DNA of 9,744 nt, from NCBI GenBank assembly GCA_020217265.1, contig JAIWOS010000111.1:1-9744 (forward strand), read 5' to 3'. This DNA comes from Thiobacillus sp. GTDB lineage: Bacteria; Pseudomonadota; Gammaproteobacteria; Burkholderiales; Thiobacillaceae. Numbering within the stretch: position 1 is the first letter of the stretch; every line of letters begins with the position of its first letter. The position numbers and the translations under genes are program-made. Under the pieces are notes generated by a model. The model saw only the letters and a list, made by a program, of their open reading frames with translations. It ran no database searches and was not told the origin of the DNA. Positions 1 to 6,476 of this stretch are shown one piece after another.

Positions 1-2550
1 CAGTTCGCGGTAGGCGTCGGCGGCGGCGCGCGCGATGTCGGCGGGTATCAGCCCGGCGTCGCCGGCGCGCAGCAGCAGCGCGATGTTGCCGACGTTGTCG
101 GCCAGTTCGGGGTGGCGGCGGCAGTCGCGCAGGATCAGGTACTGCACGCAGAACTCGACGTCGACGATGCCGCCGGCGTCGTGCTTGAGATCGAACAGAC
201 CGCTGCCATTGGGATGGCCGTCGTGCATTTTCTGGCGCATGGCCAGCACGTCTTCGCGCAATTTGGCTGCATCGCGCGGCAGGCACAGGATGTCGCGGCG
301 GATGGCCTCGAACGCCTGGCCGATGGCGGCGTCGCCGCAGACGAAGCGCGCGCGCGTGAGCGCCTGGTGTTCCCAGGTCCAGGCGTGCTGCGTCTGGTAG
401 GCGCGGAAGGCGTCGGTCGAGCTCACCAGGAGGCCGGAGGCGCCATCGGGCCGCAAGCGCAGGTCGGTTTCGTACAGCACGCCGGTGGAGGTGGTGGTGC
501 CGAGCCAGGTGTTGATGCGCTGCGCGAGCCGCGCGTAGATTTCCTGCGCGCGCTCGTCGTCGTCGTCGAACAGGAACACCAGATCGAGGTCGGAGGCGTA
601 GCCCAGCTCCTTGCCACCGAGCTTGCCGTAGCCGATGACGGCGAAGCGCGGCGTGTCGCGGTGGCGGGTTTTGAGGTTGGCCCAGCAGCGCGCCAGCGTT
701 TCGGCGAGCAGGGTGTCGGCCAGATACGAAAGATGGTCCGACAGCGCTTCGAGCGAGAGCCGGCCCGCCACGTCCTGCGCCAGCAGGCGCAGCGTCTGCA
801 CCTGCTTGAAGCGGCGCATCGCGTCCATCTGCGCTTCGGTGTCGCCGGGATGGGCGTCGAGCTCGGCTGTCAGCTGGGCGGCGAGCTGCGGCCAGTCGGG
901 CGTTTGCATCAGGTGCTGCGGCGCGATCAGCTCGTCCAGCAGTTGGGGCTGGCGCGTGATCATCTGCGCCGCCCACGGGCTCGCCGCCAGCAGTTTCGCC
1001 AGCTGGCGCAGGGCGGCGGGATATTCGGCGAGCAGCGCCAGATAGGTGGCGCGGCGGGCGATGGCCTGGATCAGCGCGGCCAGGCGTTCGAGCGCGGTTT
1101 CGGGGTCGGCCAGGCTGCCGACGATTTCCAGCGCGGGCGGCATGAGCGCGTTCAGCCGCAGTTGCGTCGATTCCGGCAGGCGCGTGGCGTACTGGCGCAG
1201 CGCGTCGAGCGTTGCCAGCACCCGGCCGGGGTCGCTGTAGCCGGCGTTTTCCAGCAACGCCCGCGCGGCCTCCGGGGTGGCCGCGCCGCAACACACTGCG
1301 GTGAGCGGGTGGCTGGTCTGGTCGGCCTGCGGCGCAGCGAACACCTGCTCGAAGTGGCGCGTGACCCGGGACCGGTGGCGATCCAGCACGGCCAGCAGCG
1401 CGTCGAAGTCGGCAAAATCCATCGCTTCGGCCAGCATGGCGCGCGACTCGGCATCGTCCGGCAGCAATTGCGTCTGCGCGTCGTCCAGATACTGGATGCG
1501 GTGTTCCAGCCGGCGCAGGAAATCGTAGGCCGCGGCGAGTTCCTGCTGCGCGTCGCGCGTGATGAGGCCGACTTGCGCCAGCTCGGCGAGCACCGCCAGC
1601 GTCGGCCGCTGGCGCAGCGCGGCGATCTGGCCGCCGCGGATCAGCTGGAACACTTGCGCGGTGAATTCGATTTCGCGGATGCCGCCGGGGCCGAGCTTGA
1701 CGTTGTGCGCCATGTCGCGGCGCGCGACCTCGCGGCGGATCTGCACGTGCAGGTCGCGAATCGCGGCGAAGGCCTCGAAGTCGAGATACTTGCGGTAGAC
1801 GAAGGGGCGCACGATTTCGGCGAGCGCGGCATCCTCGCCGCCGGTGAGCGGGCGCGCCTTGATCCAGGCGTAGCGCTCCCACGGCCGGCCGTGGGCGACG
1901 AGATAGTCTTCGAGCATGGCAAAACCCATCGCCAGCGGCCCCGAGTCGCCCCACGGCCGCAACCTGAGGTCGACGCGGAACACATAACCGTCGCCGGTAT
2001 TTTCCGACAGCGCGCTGGCGAGCTTGCGTCCCAGCTTGATGAAGAATTCGTGGTTGGAAATCGGCCTGGCACCGTCGGTTTCGCCTTCCTCGGCGTAGAG
2101 GTAGATGAGGTCGATGTCCGACGACACGTTGAGCTCGCCGCCGCCGAGCTTGCCCATGCCGACGACGACCAGCTTTTGCAGTCGGCCGGTCGCATCGCGT
2201 GGTTCGCCGTGTCGAACCGCAAGCTGGGCGTGGTGAAAGTCGAGCGCGGCGGCGATGCAGGTTTCGGCGAGATCGGTGTAGGCCGTGGTCACTTCGGCCA
2301 GGTCGGCCAGTCCGGCGAGGTCGCGCGCCGTGACGACGAGCCAGACGCGCTGCCGCAGCTGGCGCAGACGGCGGTGCAGGGCGTCTTCGTCGGCGCAGGG
2401 GGGAGTGGCGAGAAACGCCTGCATCTCGGCGCGCGAACAAGGCGCATCCAGGCGTGCGGCGGCCGCCTCGGCCAGAGCCGGCTGCGCGTCGAGCAGGCGG
2501 CGGCCGAAGCGCGAACAGCGGGCAAGACGATAGAAAGCGGCAGGCAGCAT
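1..2550 (-). CDS. glnE: Bifunctional glutamine synthetase adenylyltransferase / adenylyl-removing enzyme, 3' end cut by window edge
   Basis: GlnE adds AMP to a tyrosine of glutamine synthetase and removes it by phosphorolysis, under control of PII (GlnB), so it sets cytoplasmic nitrogen assimilation. The minus-strand frame from ATG 2550-2548 stays open for 850 codons to base 1. The N-terminal adenylyl-removing nucleotidyltransferase domain shows GMGKLGGGELN at residues 131-141, followed by SSDIDLIY, with the metal-binding pair D145 and D147. The C-terminal adenylyltransferase domain shows GYGKLGGKELG at 640-650, followed by YASDLDLVFLFD, with D654 and D656. Family members are about 900-950 residues, so roughly the last 50-100 are missing. 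No ATG, GTG or TTG lies between the upstream in-frame stops near 2660 and this ATG, which fixes the start; the ribosome site is weak. The gene diverges from the PEP-CTERM gene across a 444-base gap. Neither nucleotidyltransferase motif shows a defect. The family call is very secure. Confidence 0.96.
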   Translation of the reverse strand, partial: MLPAAFYRLARCSRFGRRLLDAQPALAEAAAARLDAPCSRAEMQAFLATPPCADEDALHRRLRQLRQRVWLVVTARDLAGLADLAEVTTAYTDLAETCIAAALDFHHAQLAVRHGEPRDATGRLQKLVVVGMGKLGGGELNVSSDIDLIYLYAEEGETDGARPISNHEFFIKLGRKLASALSENTGDGYVFRVDLRLRPWGDSGPLAMGFAMLEDYLVAHGRPWERYAWIKARPLTGGEDAALAEIVRPFVYRKYLDFEAFAAIRDLHVQIRREVARRDMAHNVKLGPGGIREIEFTAQVFQLIRGGQIAALRQRPTLAVLAELAQVGLITRDAQQELAAAYDFLRRLEHRIQYLDDAQTQLLPDDAESRAMLAEAMDFADFDALLAVLDRHRSRVTRHFEQVFAAPQADQTSHPLTAVCCGAATPEAARALLENAGYSDPGRVLATLDALRQYATRLPESTQLRLNALMPPALEIVGSLADPETALERLAALIQAIARRATYLALLAEYPAALRQLAKLLAASPWAAQMITRQPQLLDELIAPQHLMQTPDWPQLAAQLTAELDAHPGDTEAQMDAMRRFKQVQTLRLLAQDVAGRLSLEALSDHLSYLADTLLAETLARCWANLKTRHRDTPRFAVIGYGKLGGKELGYASDLDLVFLFDDDDERAQEIYARLAQRINTWLGTTTSTGVLYETDLRLRPDGASGLLVSSTDAFRAYQTQHAWTWEHQALTRARFVCGDAAIGQAFEAIRRDILCLPRDAAKLREDVLAMRQKMHDGHPNGSGLFDLKHDAGGIVDVEFCVQYLILRDCRRHPELADNVGNIALLLRAGDAGLIPADIARAAADAYREL

Positions 2551-2670
2551 GGTGAGGTAATCCGAACGGTACCCCGACAGTATGCCCCTGCCCGTTTCCG
2601 GGGCGCCAGCCCAGGTTGATTGCGCGATTTGTCGGGAATCTTTACAGCAGGGGCGCGTTCAGGGTCGCTA

Positions 2671-2691
2671 CGCATGCATTTTTGGCATGCG
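2671..2691. promoter_or_regulatory. Inverted repeat CGCATGC-N7-GCATGCG, candidate upstream activator site
   Basis: Seen directly: perfect 7-bp arms, CGCATGC at 2671-2677 and GCATGCG at 2685-2691, with a 7-base spacer. A third GCATGCG lies at 2772-2778. The repeat lies about 180-200 bp upstream of the predicted sigma-54 -24 element, within the range used by enhancer-binding activators. A role as activator site is inference. GCATGC is itself a palindrome, so each arm is a possible site on its own and part of the symmetry is automatic. Confidence 0.3.
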
Positions 2692-2870
2692 GCTGGTTTG
2701 GCGCATGGCGCGTGCCCGGATCCCGGGGGTACGCACAGGTATATTTGTGCCATATGTCGGAATAATTTACGGCATGCGCGAAAACGCAGGCGTGAACGCA
2801 TAGCCGGTGCACGCTCAATAGCCATGCTTATCATGGCCTTGCTGTTGGGCAAGACGATCCTCGGGCGCAG

Positions 2871-2886
2871 GGGCATGTTAATTGCG
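2871..2886 (+). promoter_or_regulatory. Sigma-54 (RpoN) -24/-12 promoter
   Basis: The 16 bases GGGCATGTTAATTGCG match the RpoN consensus YTGGCACG-N4-TTGCW. The invariant GG (2872-2873) and GC (2884-2885) are separated by exactly 10 bases, GGCA is intact and TTGC is intact. Transcription should start about 12 bases after the GC, near 2896-2897, giving a leader of about 98 bases before the ATG at 2995. Sigma-54 control of PEP-CTERM genes through the PrsK/PrsR two-component system is, from memory, reported in floc-forming Betaproteobacteria. Applying it here is inference. Confidence 0.62.
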
Positions 2887-2896
2887 TGACACTATT

Positions 2897-2924
2897 CATG
2901 TGTCCGTGCATGTACGGACACATG
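2897..2924. promoter_or_regulatory. 28-bp near-perfect palindrome at the predicted transcript start
   Basis: The left arm CATGTGTCCGT (2897-2907) is the exact reverse complement of the right arm ACGGACACATG (2914-2924). The six central bases GCATGT are also symmetric apart from one G/T mismatch, so 13 of 14 positions pair. The element begins at the base where the sigma-54 promoter above should start transcription. It could be an operator for a dimeric regulator, or a stem-loop at the extreme 5' end of the mRNA that protects it. There is no T-run after it, so it is not an intrinsic terminator. Confidence 0.55.
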
Positions 2925-2994
2925 GAAGCCTCTGTACCCCCATAACAAGCTGCATCAGGTTGTCTGTCCACAATATAAAGTGAGGAGAATCAAC

Positions 2995-3591
2995 ATGTTG
3001 CGTTCACGCTACCGGCGTGCAGTTGCTGCTGCATTGCCCACCTTGGGATTGGCTGCACTGGGACTCGCCGGGTCGAGCACCTCGGCGTTGGCCCTGAACA
3101 TCGATCCCAGCTTCACCCCCCAGTTCCTGGTCAACACCAACCCCGCGCTCAACGCCGACGACGTCGAATCGCTCACCGGCTTTGCCGGCCAGCTTGCCCT
3201 GGTCTACAAGCAGGACGCGGGTGGCCCGGAATCCGGCAACGCCGCGGCCTACTATTCGACGAGTTTCAACGGCGACCTGTCGGGCGGGACGATTACCTGG
3301 AGCGGCAGCTCGTACATCGTGTGCCCGACCTGTTATCTGGTGGTGAAGGACGGCAACAACAATCCCAGCCAGTACATCTTCACCATCAACGGCTGGAACG
3401 GCCAGGACCCCATCAACCTCTCCGGCTTCTGGCCGGCCAACGGCTCCATCTCGCACGTGGCGATCTTCAATACCGCCGCAACCGGCGGAGGTGGCGGCAC
3501 GGTGGCCGTGGTGCCGGAAGCCGACACCTACGCCATGCTGCTCGCGGGGCTGGGGCTGGTCGGATTCGCGGCGCGGCGCCGGCTCGGCTGA
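2995..3591 (+). CDS. Small exported PEP-CTERM sorting-domain protein
   Basis: A 198-residue secreted protein, probably cell-surface or matrix-associated. The N-terminus is basic (RSRYRR) and is followed by a hydrophobic segment at about residues 10-33, with likely signal-peptidase cleavage near the ALA at 31-33. The body is rich in Gly, Asn and Ser and has a CPTC motif (C110, C113). After a Gly run at 164-168 comes the sorting signal: VVPEADTYAML at 172-182, then hydrophobic LAGLGLVGFAA, then RRR. PEP-CTERM tails are processed by an exosortase, which is not encoded in this window. ATG 2995 is chosen because AGGAGA at 2983-2988 lies six bases upstream; the in-frame GTG at 2980 would place the ribosome site inside the gene. 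A sigma-54 promoter precedes the gene and a terminator follows it, so it is probably a single-gene unit. The middle region resembles widespread PEP-CTERM proteins, but its function is unknown. Confidence 0.88.
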   Translation: MLRSRYRRAVAAALPTLGLAALGLAGSSTSALALNIDPSFTPQFLVNTNPALNADDVESLTGFAGQLALVYKQDAGGPESGNAAAYYSTSFNGDLSGGTITWSGSSYIVCPTCYLVVKDGNNNPSQYIFTINGWNGQDPINLSGFWPANGSISHVAIFNTAATGGGGGTVAVVPEADTYAMLLAGLGLVGFAARRRLG

Positions 3592-3610
3592 TCCTCCCGC
3601 ACCGAGAATC

Positions 3611-3635
3611 AAGCGCCGCGGGTCGGCGCTTTTTT
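3611..3635 (+). terminator. Intrinsic terminator after the PEP-CTERM gene
   Basis: The 7-bp stem AGCGCCG (3612-3618) / CGGCGCT (3624-3630) has a five-base loop CGGGT and runs straight into six T residues (3630-3635). It lies 20 bases after the PEP-CTERM stop codon and separates that transcript from acs. Confidence 0.85.
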
Positions 3636-3714
3636 CATGGCGGCGCTGCCGCGCGGCTGTCGGGCTTCGATTACTATTTACGGCCATTCCAACTTCAATT
3701 CGGAGACTGTCGCC

Positions 3715-5679
3715 ATGGCCGCCATCGAGTCGATTCTGACCGAGACCCGTGTATTCCCGCCCAGCGAGGCTTTCGTCAAGCAGGCCAACGTCCCGGGCAT
3801 GGCTGCCCGTATGGCGCTGTGCAAGGAGGCGGATAGCGATTACGAGGGCTTCTGGGCCCGGCTGGCGAAGGCGCACATCGACTGGCACACCCCGTTCACG
3901 AAAACCCTGAATGAAGCCAAGGCGCCGTTCTACCGTTGGTTCGAGGACGGTACGCTGAACGTGTCGTACAACTGCCTCGACCGCCATCTCGCCACGCGCG
4001 GCGACAAGACCGCGCTCATCTTCGAGGCCGACGACGGCCGCGTGACGAGCGTCACCTACCGGCAACTGCACGCGCGCGTCTGCCAGTTCGCCAACGGGCT
4101 GAAATCGCTGGGGGTGGCCGCCGGCGACCGCGTCATCGTCTACATGCCGATGAGTATCGAAGCGGTGGTGGCGATGCAGGCGTGCGCGCGCATCGGGGCG
4201 ATCCACTCGGTCGTGTTCGGCGGCTTTTCGGCGAAAAGCCTCTACGAGCGCATCGAGGACGCGCAGGCCAAGCTCATCGTTACCGCCGACGAATCGCTGC
4301 GGGGCGGACGCGCCGTGCCGCTCAAGAACGCGGTGGACGAGGCGCTGGCGATGGGCGACACGTCCTCGGTCGAACGCGTGGTGGTGTACCGCCGCACCGG
4401 CGGCGCGGTGCACTGGTCGCCGCGCGACCTATGGTGGCACGAACTCACCCAGACCCAGGCCGACAGCTGCGAGCCGGTGTGGGTATCGGCCGAGCACCCG
4501 CTCTTCATCCTCTACACCTCCGGTTCCACCGGCAAGCCCAAGGGCGTGCAGCATTCCACCGGCGGCTACCTGCTCGGCGCCATCCTTTCGATGCAGTGGG
4601 TGTTCGACGCCAAGCCCGACACCGACGTCTACTGGTGTACCGCCGACGTGGGCTGGATCACCGGCCACACCTATGTGGCGTACGGCCCGCTCGCGCTGGG
4701 CATGACCGAAGTCATTTTCGAAGGCGTGCCGACCTACCCGCACGCCGGGCGCTTCTGGGAGATGATCGCGCGCCATCGCGTCACCACCTTCTACACCGCC
4801 CCCACCGCGATCAGGAGCCTCATCAAGCTGGGCGCCGACCTGCCGAAACAGCACGATCTATCCTCGCTGCGCCTCCTGGGTACCGTGGGCGAGCCGATCA
4901 ACCCCGAAGCCTGGATGTGGTATCACGAAACGGTGGGCGGCGGCCGCTGCCCCATCGTCGACACCTGGTGGCAGACCGAAACCGGCTCCAACATGATTTC
5001 GCCGCTGCCCGGCGCGGTGCCGACCAAGCCCGGTTCGTGCACGCTCCCCTTGCCCGGCATCCAGGCCGGCATCGTCGACGAGGCGGGGCACGACGTGCCG
5101 CCGCAACAGGGCGGGCTGCTCGTCATCAAGCGCCCCTTCCCCAGCCAGCTGCGCACCCTGTGGGGCGACCCCGACCGATTCCTGAAGACCTATTTCCCGG
5201 CCGAACTTGGTGGCAAGACCTACCTCGCGGGCGACTCCGCGCGCCAGGACGCCGACGGCTACTACTGGATCATGGGCCGCATCGACGATGTGCTCAACGT
5301 GTCGGGCCACAGATTGGGCACCATGGAAATCGAATCCGCGCTGGTCGCCAACCCGCTCGTCGCCGAAGCCGCTGTGGTCGGCAAGCCGCACGAGATCAAG
5401 GGCGAAGCCGTGGTCGCCTTCGTGGTGCTGAAGGGCGCGCGCCCCAGCGGCGAGGCCGCGAAGAAGATCGTCGCCGAGCTGCGCGAGTGGGTCGGCAAGG
5501 ATATCGGCCCGATTGCCAAGCCCGACGAAATCCGCTTCGGCGACAACCTGCCGAAGACACGCTCCGGCAAGATCATGCGGCGGCTGCTGCGCGCGCTGGC
5601 CCGGGGCGAGGCCATCACGCAGGACGTGTCCACGCTGGAAAACCCGGCGATTCTGGATCAACTGAAAGCGGCGGTCTGA
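3715..5679 (+). CDS. acs: Acetyl-coenzyme A synthetase (AMP-forming)
   Basis: A cytoplasmic enzyme that activates acetate with ATP and CoA to acetyl-CoA through an acetyl-AMP intermediate. The 654 residues match the usual length of about 650. Visible ANL-superfamily motifs are [11 protein letters not shown] (267-277, ATP-binding loop), WWQTETG (418-424), the GD...[12 protein letters not shown] hinge region followed by NVSGHRLGT, and [10 protein letters not shown] near the C-terminus. K619 in that last motif is the catalytic lysine that protein acetylation inactivates in Salmonella Acs. The N-terminus [17 protein letters not shown] is typical of betaproteobacterial Acs. ATG 3715 is chosen because GGAG (3702-3705) lies nine bases upstream and because the frame's earlier ATG (3637) falls immediately after the preceding terminator. 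The gene stands alone between that terminator and the next promoter. No sigma-70 promoter in the 79-base gap is convincing. Confidence 0.97.
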   Translation: MAAIESILTETRVFPPSEAFVKQANVPGMAARMALCKEADSDYEGFWARLAKAHIDWHTPFTKTLNEAKAPFYRWFEDGTLNVSYNCLDRHLATRGDKTALIFEADDGRVTSVTYRQLHARVCQFANGLKSLGVAAGDRVIVYMPMSIEAVVAMQACARIGAIHSVVFGGFSAKSLYERIEDAQAKLIVTADESLRGGRAVPLKNAVDEALAMGDTSSVERVVVYRRTGGAVHWSPRDLWWHELTQTQADSCEPVWVSAEHPLFILYTSGSTGKPKGVQHSTGGYLLGAILSMQWVFDAKPDTDVYWCTADVGWITGHTYVAYGPLALGMTEVIFEGVPTYPHAGRFWEMIARHRVTTFYTAPTAIRSLIKLGADLPKQHDLSSLRLLGTVGEPINPEAWMWYHETVGGGRCPIVDTWWQTETGSNMISPLPGAVPTKPGSCTLPLPGIQAGIVDEAGHDVPPQQGGLLVIKRPFPSQLRTLWGDPDRFLKTYFPAELGGKTYLAGDSARQDADGYYWIMGRIDDVLNVSGHRLGTMEIESALVANPLVAEAAVVGKPHEIKGEAVVAFVVLKGARPSGEAAKKIVAELREWVGKDIGPIAKPDEIRFGDNLPKTRSGKIMRRLLRALARGEAITQDVSTLENPAILDQLKAAV

Positions 5680-5707
5680 GCGCGGCGGTCTTTTGCGTGC
5701 GGCGGCC

Positions 5708-5736
5708 TTGAAATATTCTTGTGCTGGACTTATCTT
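5708..5736 (+). promoter_or_regulatory. Sigma-70-like promoter for the eRF1-like gene
   Basis: TTGAAA (5708-5713) and TATCTT (5731-5736) are separated by the ideal 17 bases and match the -35 and -10 consensus at 5/6 and 4/6 positions. They lie in an abruptly AT-rich stretch between two GC-rich genes. The start is predicted near 5743, leaving a leader of about 37 bases. Confidence 0.5.
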
Positions 5737-5738
5737 TC

Positions 5739-5763
5739 AATTAAGGATAATTTAATCCTAATT
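5739..5763. promoter_or_regulatory. AT-rich inverted repeat at the predicted transcript start
   Basis: AATTAAGGAT (5739-5748) and ATCCTAATT (5755-5763) are complementary apart from one extra A in the left arm, with six bases (AATTTA) between them. The repeat overlaps the start site predicted from the adjacent promoter and ends just upstream of the ribosome site, a position suited to a repressor operator. Low sequence complexity weakens the case. Confidence 0.35.
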
Positions 5764-5779
5764 AAAGAAAGGGGATCCC

Positions 5780-6172
5780 ATGTCGCACTATCACGCCGTC
5801 GTCTGGCTCGATCACAATGAAGCCCGTGTCATGCACATCAGCCCGGACGATGTCGAAAAGTCCGTGGTCCATCCGGCGCATCCGCATCGCCATCTGCAAC
5901 GCAAGCGCGGCTCGGTGAGCGGCAGCCGCGTGCCCGAGGATCCGCACTACTACCACGACATCGTGGCGGCGCTGCAGGACGCCACCGAGATTCTCGTCGT
6001 GGGGCCGGGGCAGGCCAAGCTCGAGCTGATCAAGCATATCCATGCGCACGACCGGGCTTTCGCCGACAAGGTGATCGGGGTGGAAACCGTCGATCATCCG
6101 GGCGACGCCCAACTGGTGGCGTACGCGCGCAAGTATTTCGCGGCCAAGGACAGGATGTTGCCGCAGCAGTGA
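5780..6172 (+). CDS. Small eRF1-domain-like 'translational machinery' / host-attachment-type protein
   Basis: A 130-residue soluble protein without signal peptide or membrane segment. The pattern YHAVVWLDHNEARVMHI at the N-terminus, a His-rich segment (HPAHPHRHLQRK, about residues 31-42), ILVVGPGQAKLELIKHI in the middle and VETVDHPGDAQLVAYARKYF near the C-terminus recall a proteobacterial family usually named 'translational machinery protein'. That family is related to bacterial eRF1/pelota-like domains and to the host-attachment protein family. The GPGxAK segment is the typical conserved turn. No catalytic role is established, so I assign none. ATG 5780 is supported by AAGGGGA at 5769-5775. 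The gene has its own promoter and terminator and is therefore probably single. The name rests on remembered similarity; homology searching would settle it. Confidence 0.75.
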   Translation: MSHYHAVVWLDHNEARVMHISPDDVEKSVVHPAHPHRHLQRKRGSVSGSRVPEDPHYYHDIVAALQDATEILVVGPGQAKLELIKHIHAHDRAFADKVIGVETVDHPGDAQLVAYARKYFAAKDRMLPQQ

Positions 6173-6214
6173 AGCGCTGCATGACGGGGCGCACAAGTCG
6201 TCCGGCGTGCGTGA

Positions 6215-6244
6215 CGAAGCCCCCTGGCGGGGGCTTCGTGTTTT
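6215..6244 (+). terminator. Intrinsic terminator after the eRF1-like gene
   Basis: The 10-bp perfect stem CGAAGCCCCC (6215-6224) / GGGGGCTTCG (6229-6238) has a TGGC tetraloop and is followed by TG and then TTTT. It lies 42 bases after the stop codon and separates this unit from the riboswitch transcript. The stem is very strong; the T-run is short. Confidence 0.85.
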
Positions 6245-6337
6245 GGTGATTTGATAAGTCAATGAAATATAACAACTTGTTTTTGCGGCCTTTGCCTCAA
6301 GTCCGTCGAGAATTCGTCGTTACTGTTGATATCCTGT

Positions 6338-6408
6338 AAAGGGCAAACCCGCCGCGAGGCGGGGACGCAAAGCTTCCGGTCTTGGGACAAGACAGCGGGG
6401 CCGCCGGT
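6338..6408 (+). promoter_or_regulatory. Cyclic di-GMP-I riboswitch (GEMM-I)
   Basis: The aptamer signature is complete. It has the box GGGCAAA (6341-6347), a 6-bp stem CCCGCC (6348-6353) / GGCGGG (6358-6363) capped by a GCGA (GNRA) tetraloop, and the second box GACGCAAAGC (6364-6373). Next comes a second hairpin whose stem GTCTTG (6379-6384) / CAAGAC (6388-6393) is closed by GGA, then AGCGGGG (6394-6400) and the closing GCCGCCGG. This order and both nearly invariant boxes define the family. The GNRA loop normally docks into a receptor on the second stem. The element ends 67 bases before the protease start codon, so it should control that gene in cis. Only the outer boundaries are approximate. 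Confidence 0.93.
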
Positions 6409-6426
6409 GAAATCCGCGTTTCAACA

Positions 6427-6476
6427 GTGTGCGTGCGCCTGCTACGGGCCAACCGTGTAATCAAGGAGCCGCACAT
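6427..6476 (+). promoter_or_regulatory. Possible start-codon-sequestering helix, riboswitch expression platform
   Basis: GTGTGCG (6427-6433) can pair with CGCACAT (6470-6476) over seven base pairs, one of them G-U. The helix would bury the first two bases of the start codon and hold the ribosome site AAGGAG (6463-6468) in its loop. There is no hairpin followed by a T-run between aptamer and gene, so translational control fits better than premature termination. Which state c-di-GMP favours cannot be read from the sequence. Confidence 0.35.

Larger units (their letters stand above)
2551..2994. other. Divergent 444-base control region between glnE and the PEP-CTERM gene
   Basis: No convincing gene lies here. 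The short open frames at 2582-2889 lack ribosome sites, recognisable domains and a signal peptide. The right half holds the sigma-54 promoter and the 28-bp palindrome listed separately. The left half holds a CGCATGC inverted repeat, with one further GCATGCG copy at 2772-2778. The stretch 2735-2780 is noticeably more AT-rich than the genes around it. I could not identify a convincing sigma-70 promoter for glnE on the minus strand. Confidence 0.6.

Noticed and set aside
112..2619. Long 835-codon plus-strand open frame
   Set aside because: It lies antisense to glnE, whose minus-strand frame carries both conserved nucleotidyltransferase motifs. High GC keeps stop codons rare on the opposite strand. 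The translation is Gly/Gln/Arg/Val-rich with no recognisable domain.
2584..2654. GCCCCTGC / GCAGGGGC inverted repeat upstream of glnE
   Set aside because: The arms are separated by 55 bases with no supporting inner structure; probably coincidental.
2582..2889. Two short overlapping open frames in the glnE/PEP-CTERM gap
   Set aside because: No ribosome site, no conserved motif, and they run into the sigma-54 promoter.
2725..2941. GGGGGTAC (2725-2732) and GTACCCCC (2934-2941) as a long-range stem
   Set aside because: Eight-base arms about 200 bases apart in GC-rich DNA are likely chance, and the left arm would be upstream of the predicted transcript.
3637..3714. Upstream ATG for acs at 3637
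   Set aside because: It falls immediately after the T-run of the preceding terminator; ATG 3715 has a ribosome site and matches the usual Acs N-terminus.
3004..4413. 469-codon minus-strand open frame
   Set aside because: Antisense shadow across the PEP-CTERM gene and the start of acs. It also spans the intrinsic terminator and has no domain.
3936..5711. 591-codon plus-strand open frame
   Set aside because: Out-of-frame, Arg-rich shadow inside acs, typical of a +1 frame in GC-rich coding DNA.
6243..6274. Sigma-70 promoter for the riboswitch transcript (TTGGTG with TATAAC)
   Set aside because: TATAAC is a good -10, but the only -35-like hexamer is 20 bases away, too far to call. The promoter for this transcript stays unassigned.
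6382..6474. Upstream extension of the protease gene to a TTG codon
   Set aside because: The codon is inside the second hairpin of the riboswitch; ATG 6475 has AAGGAG at correct spacing.
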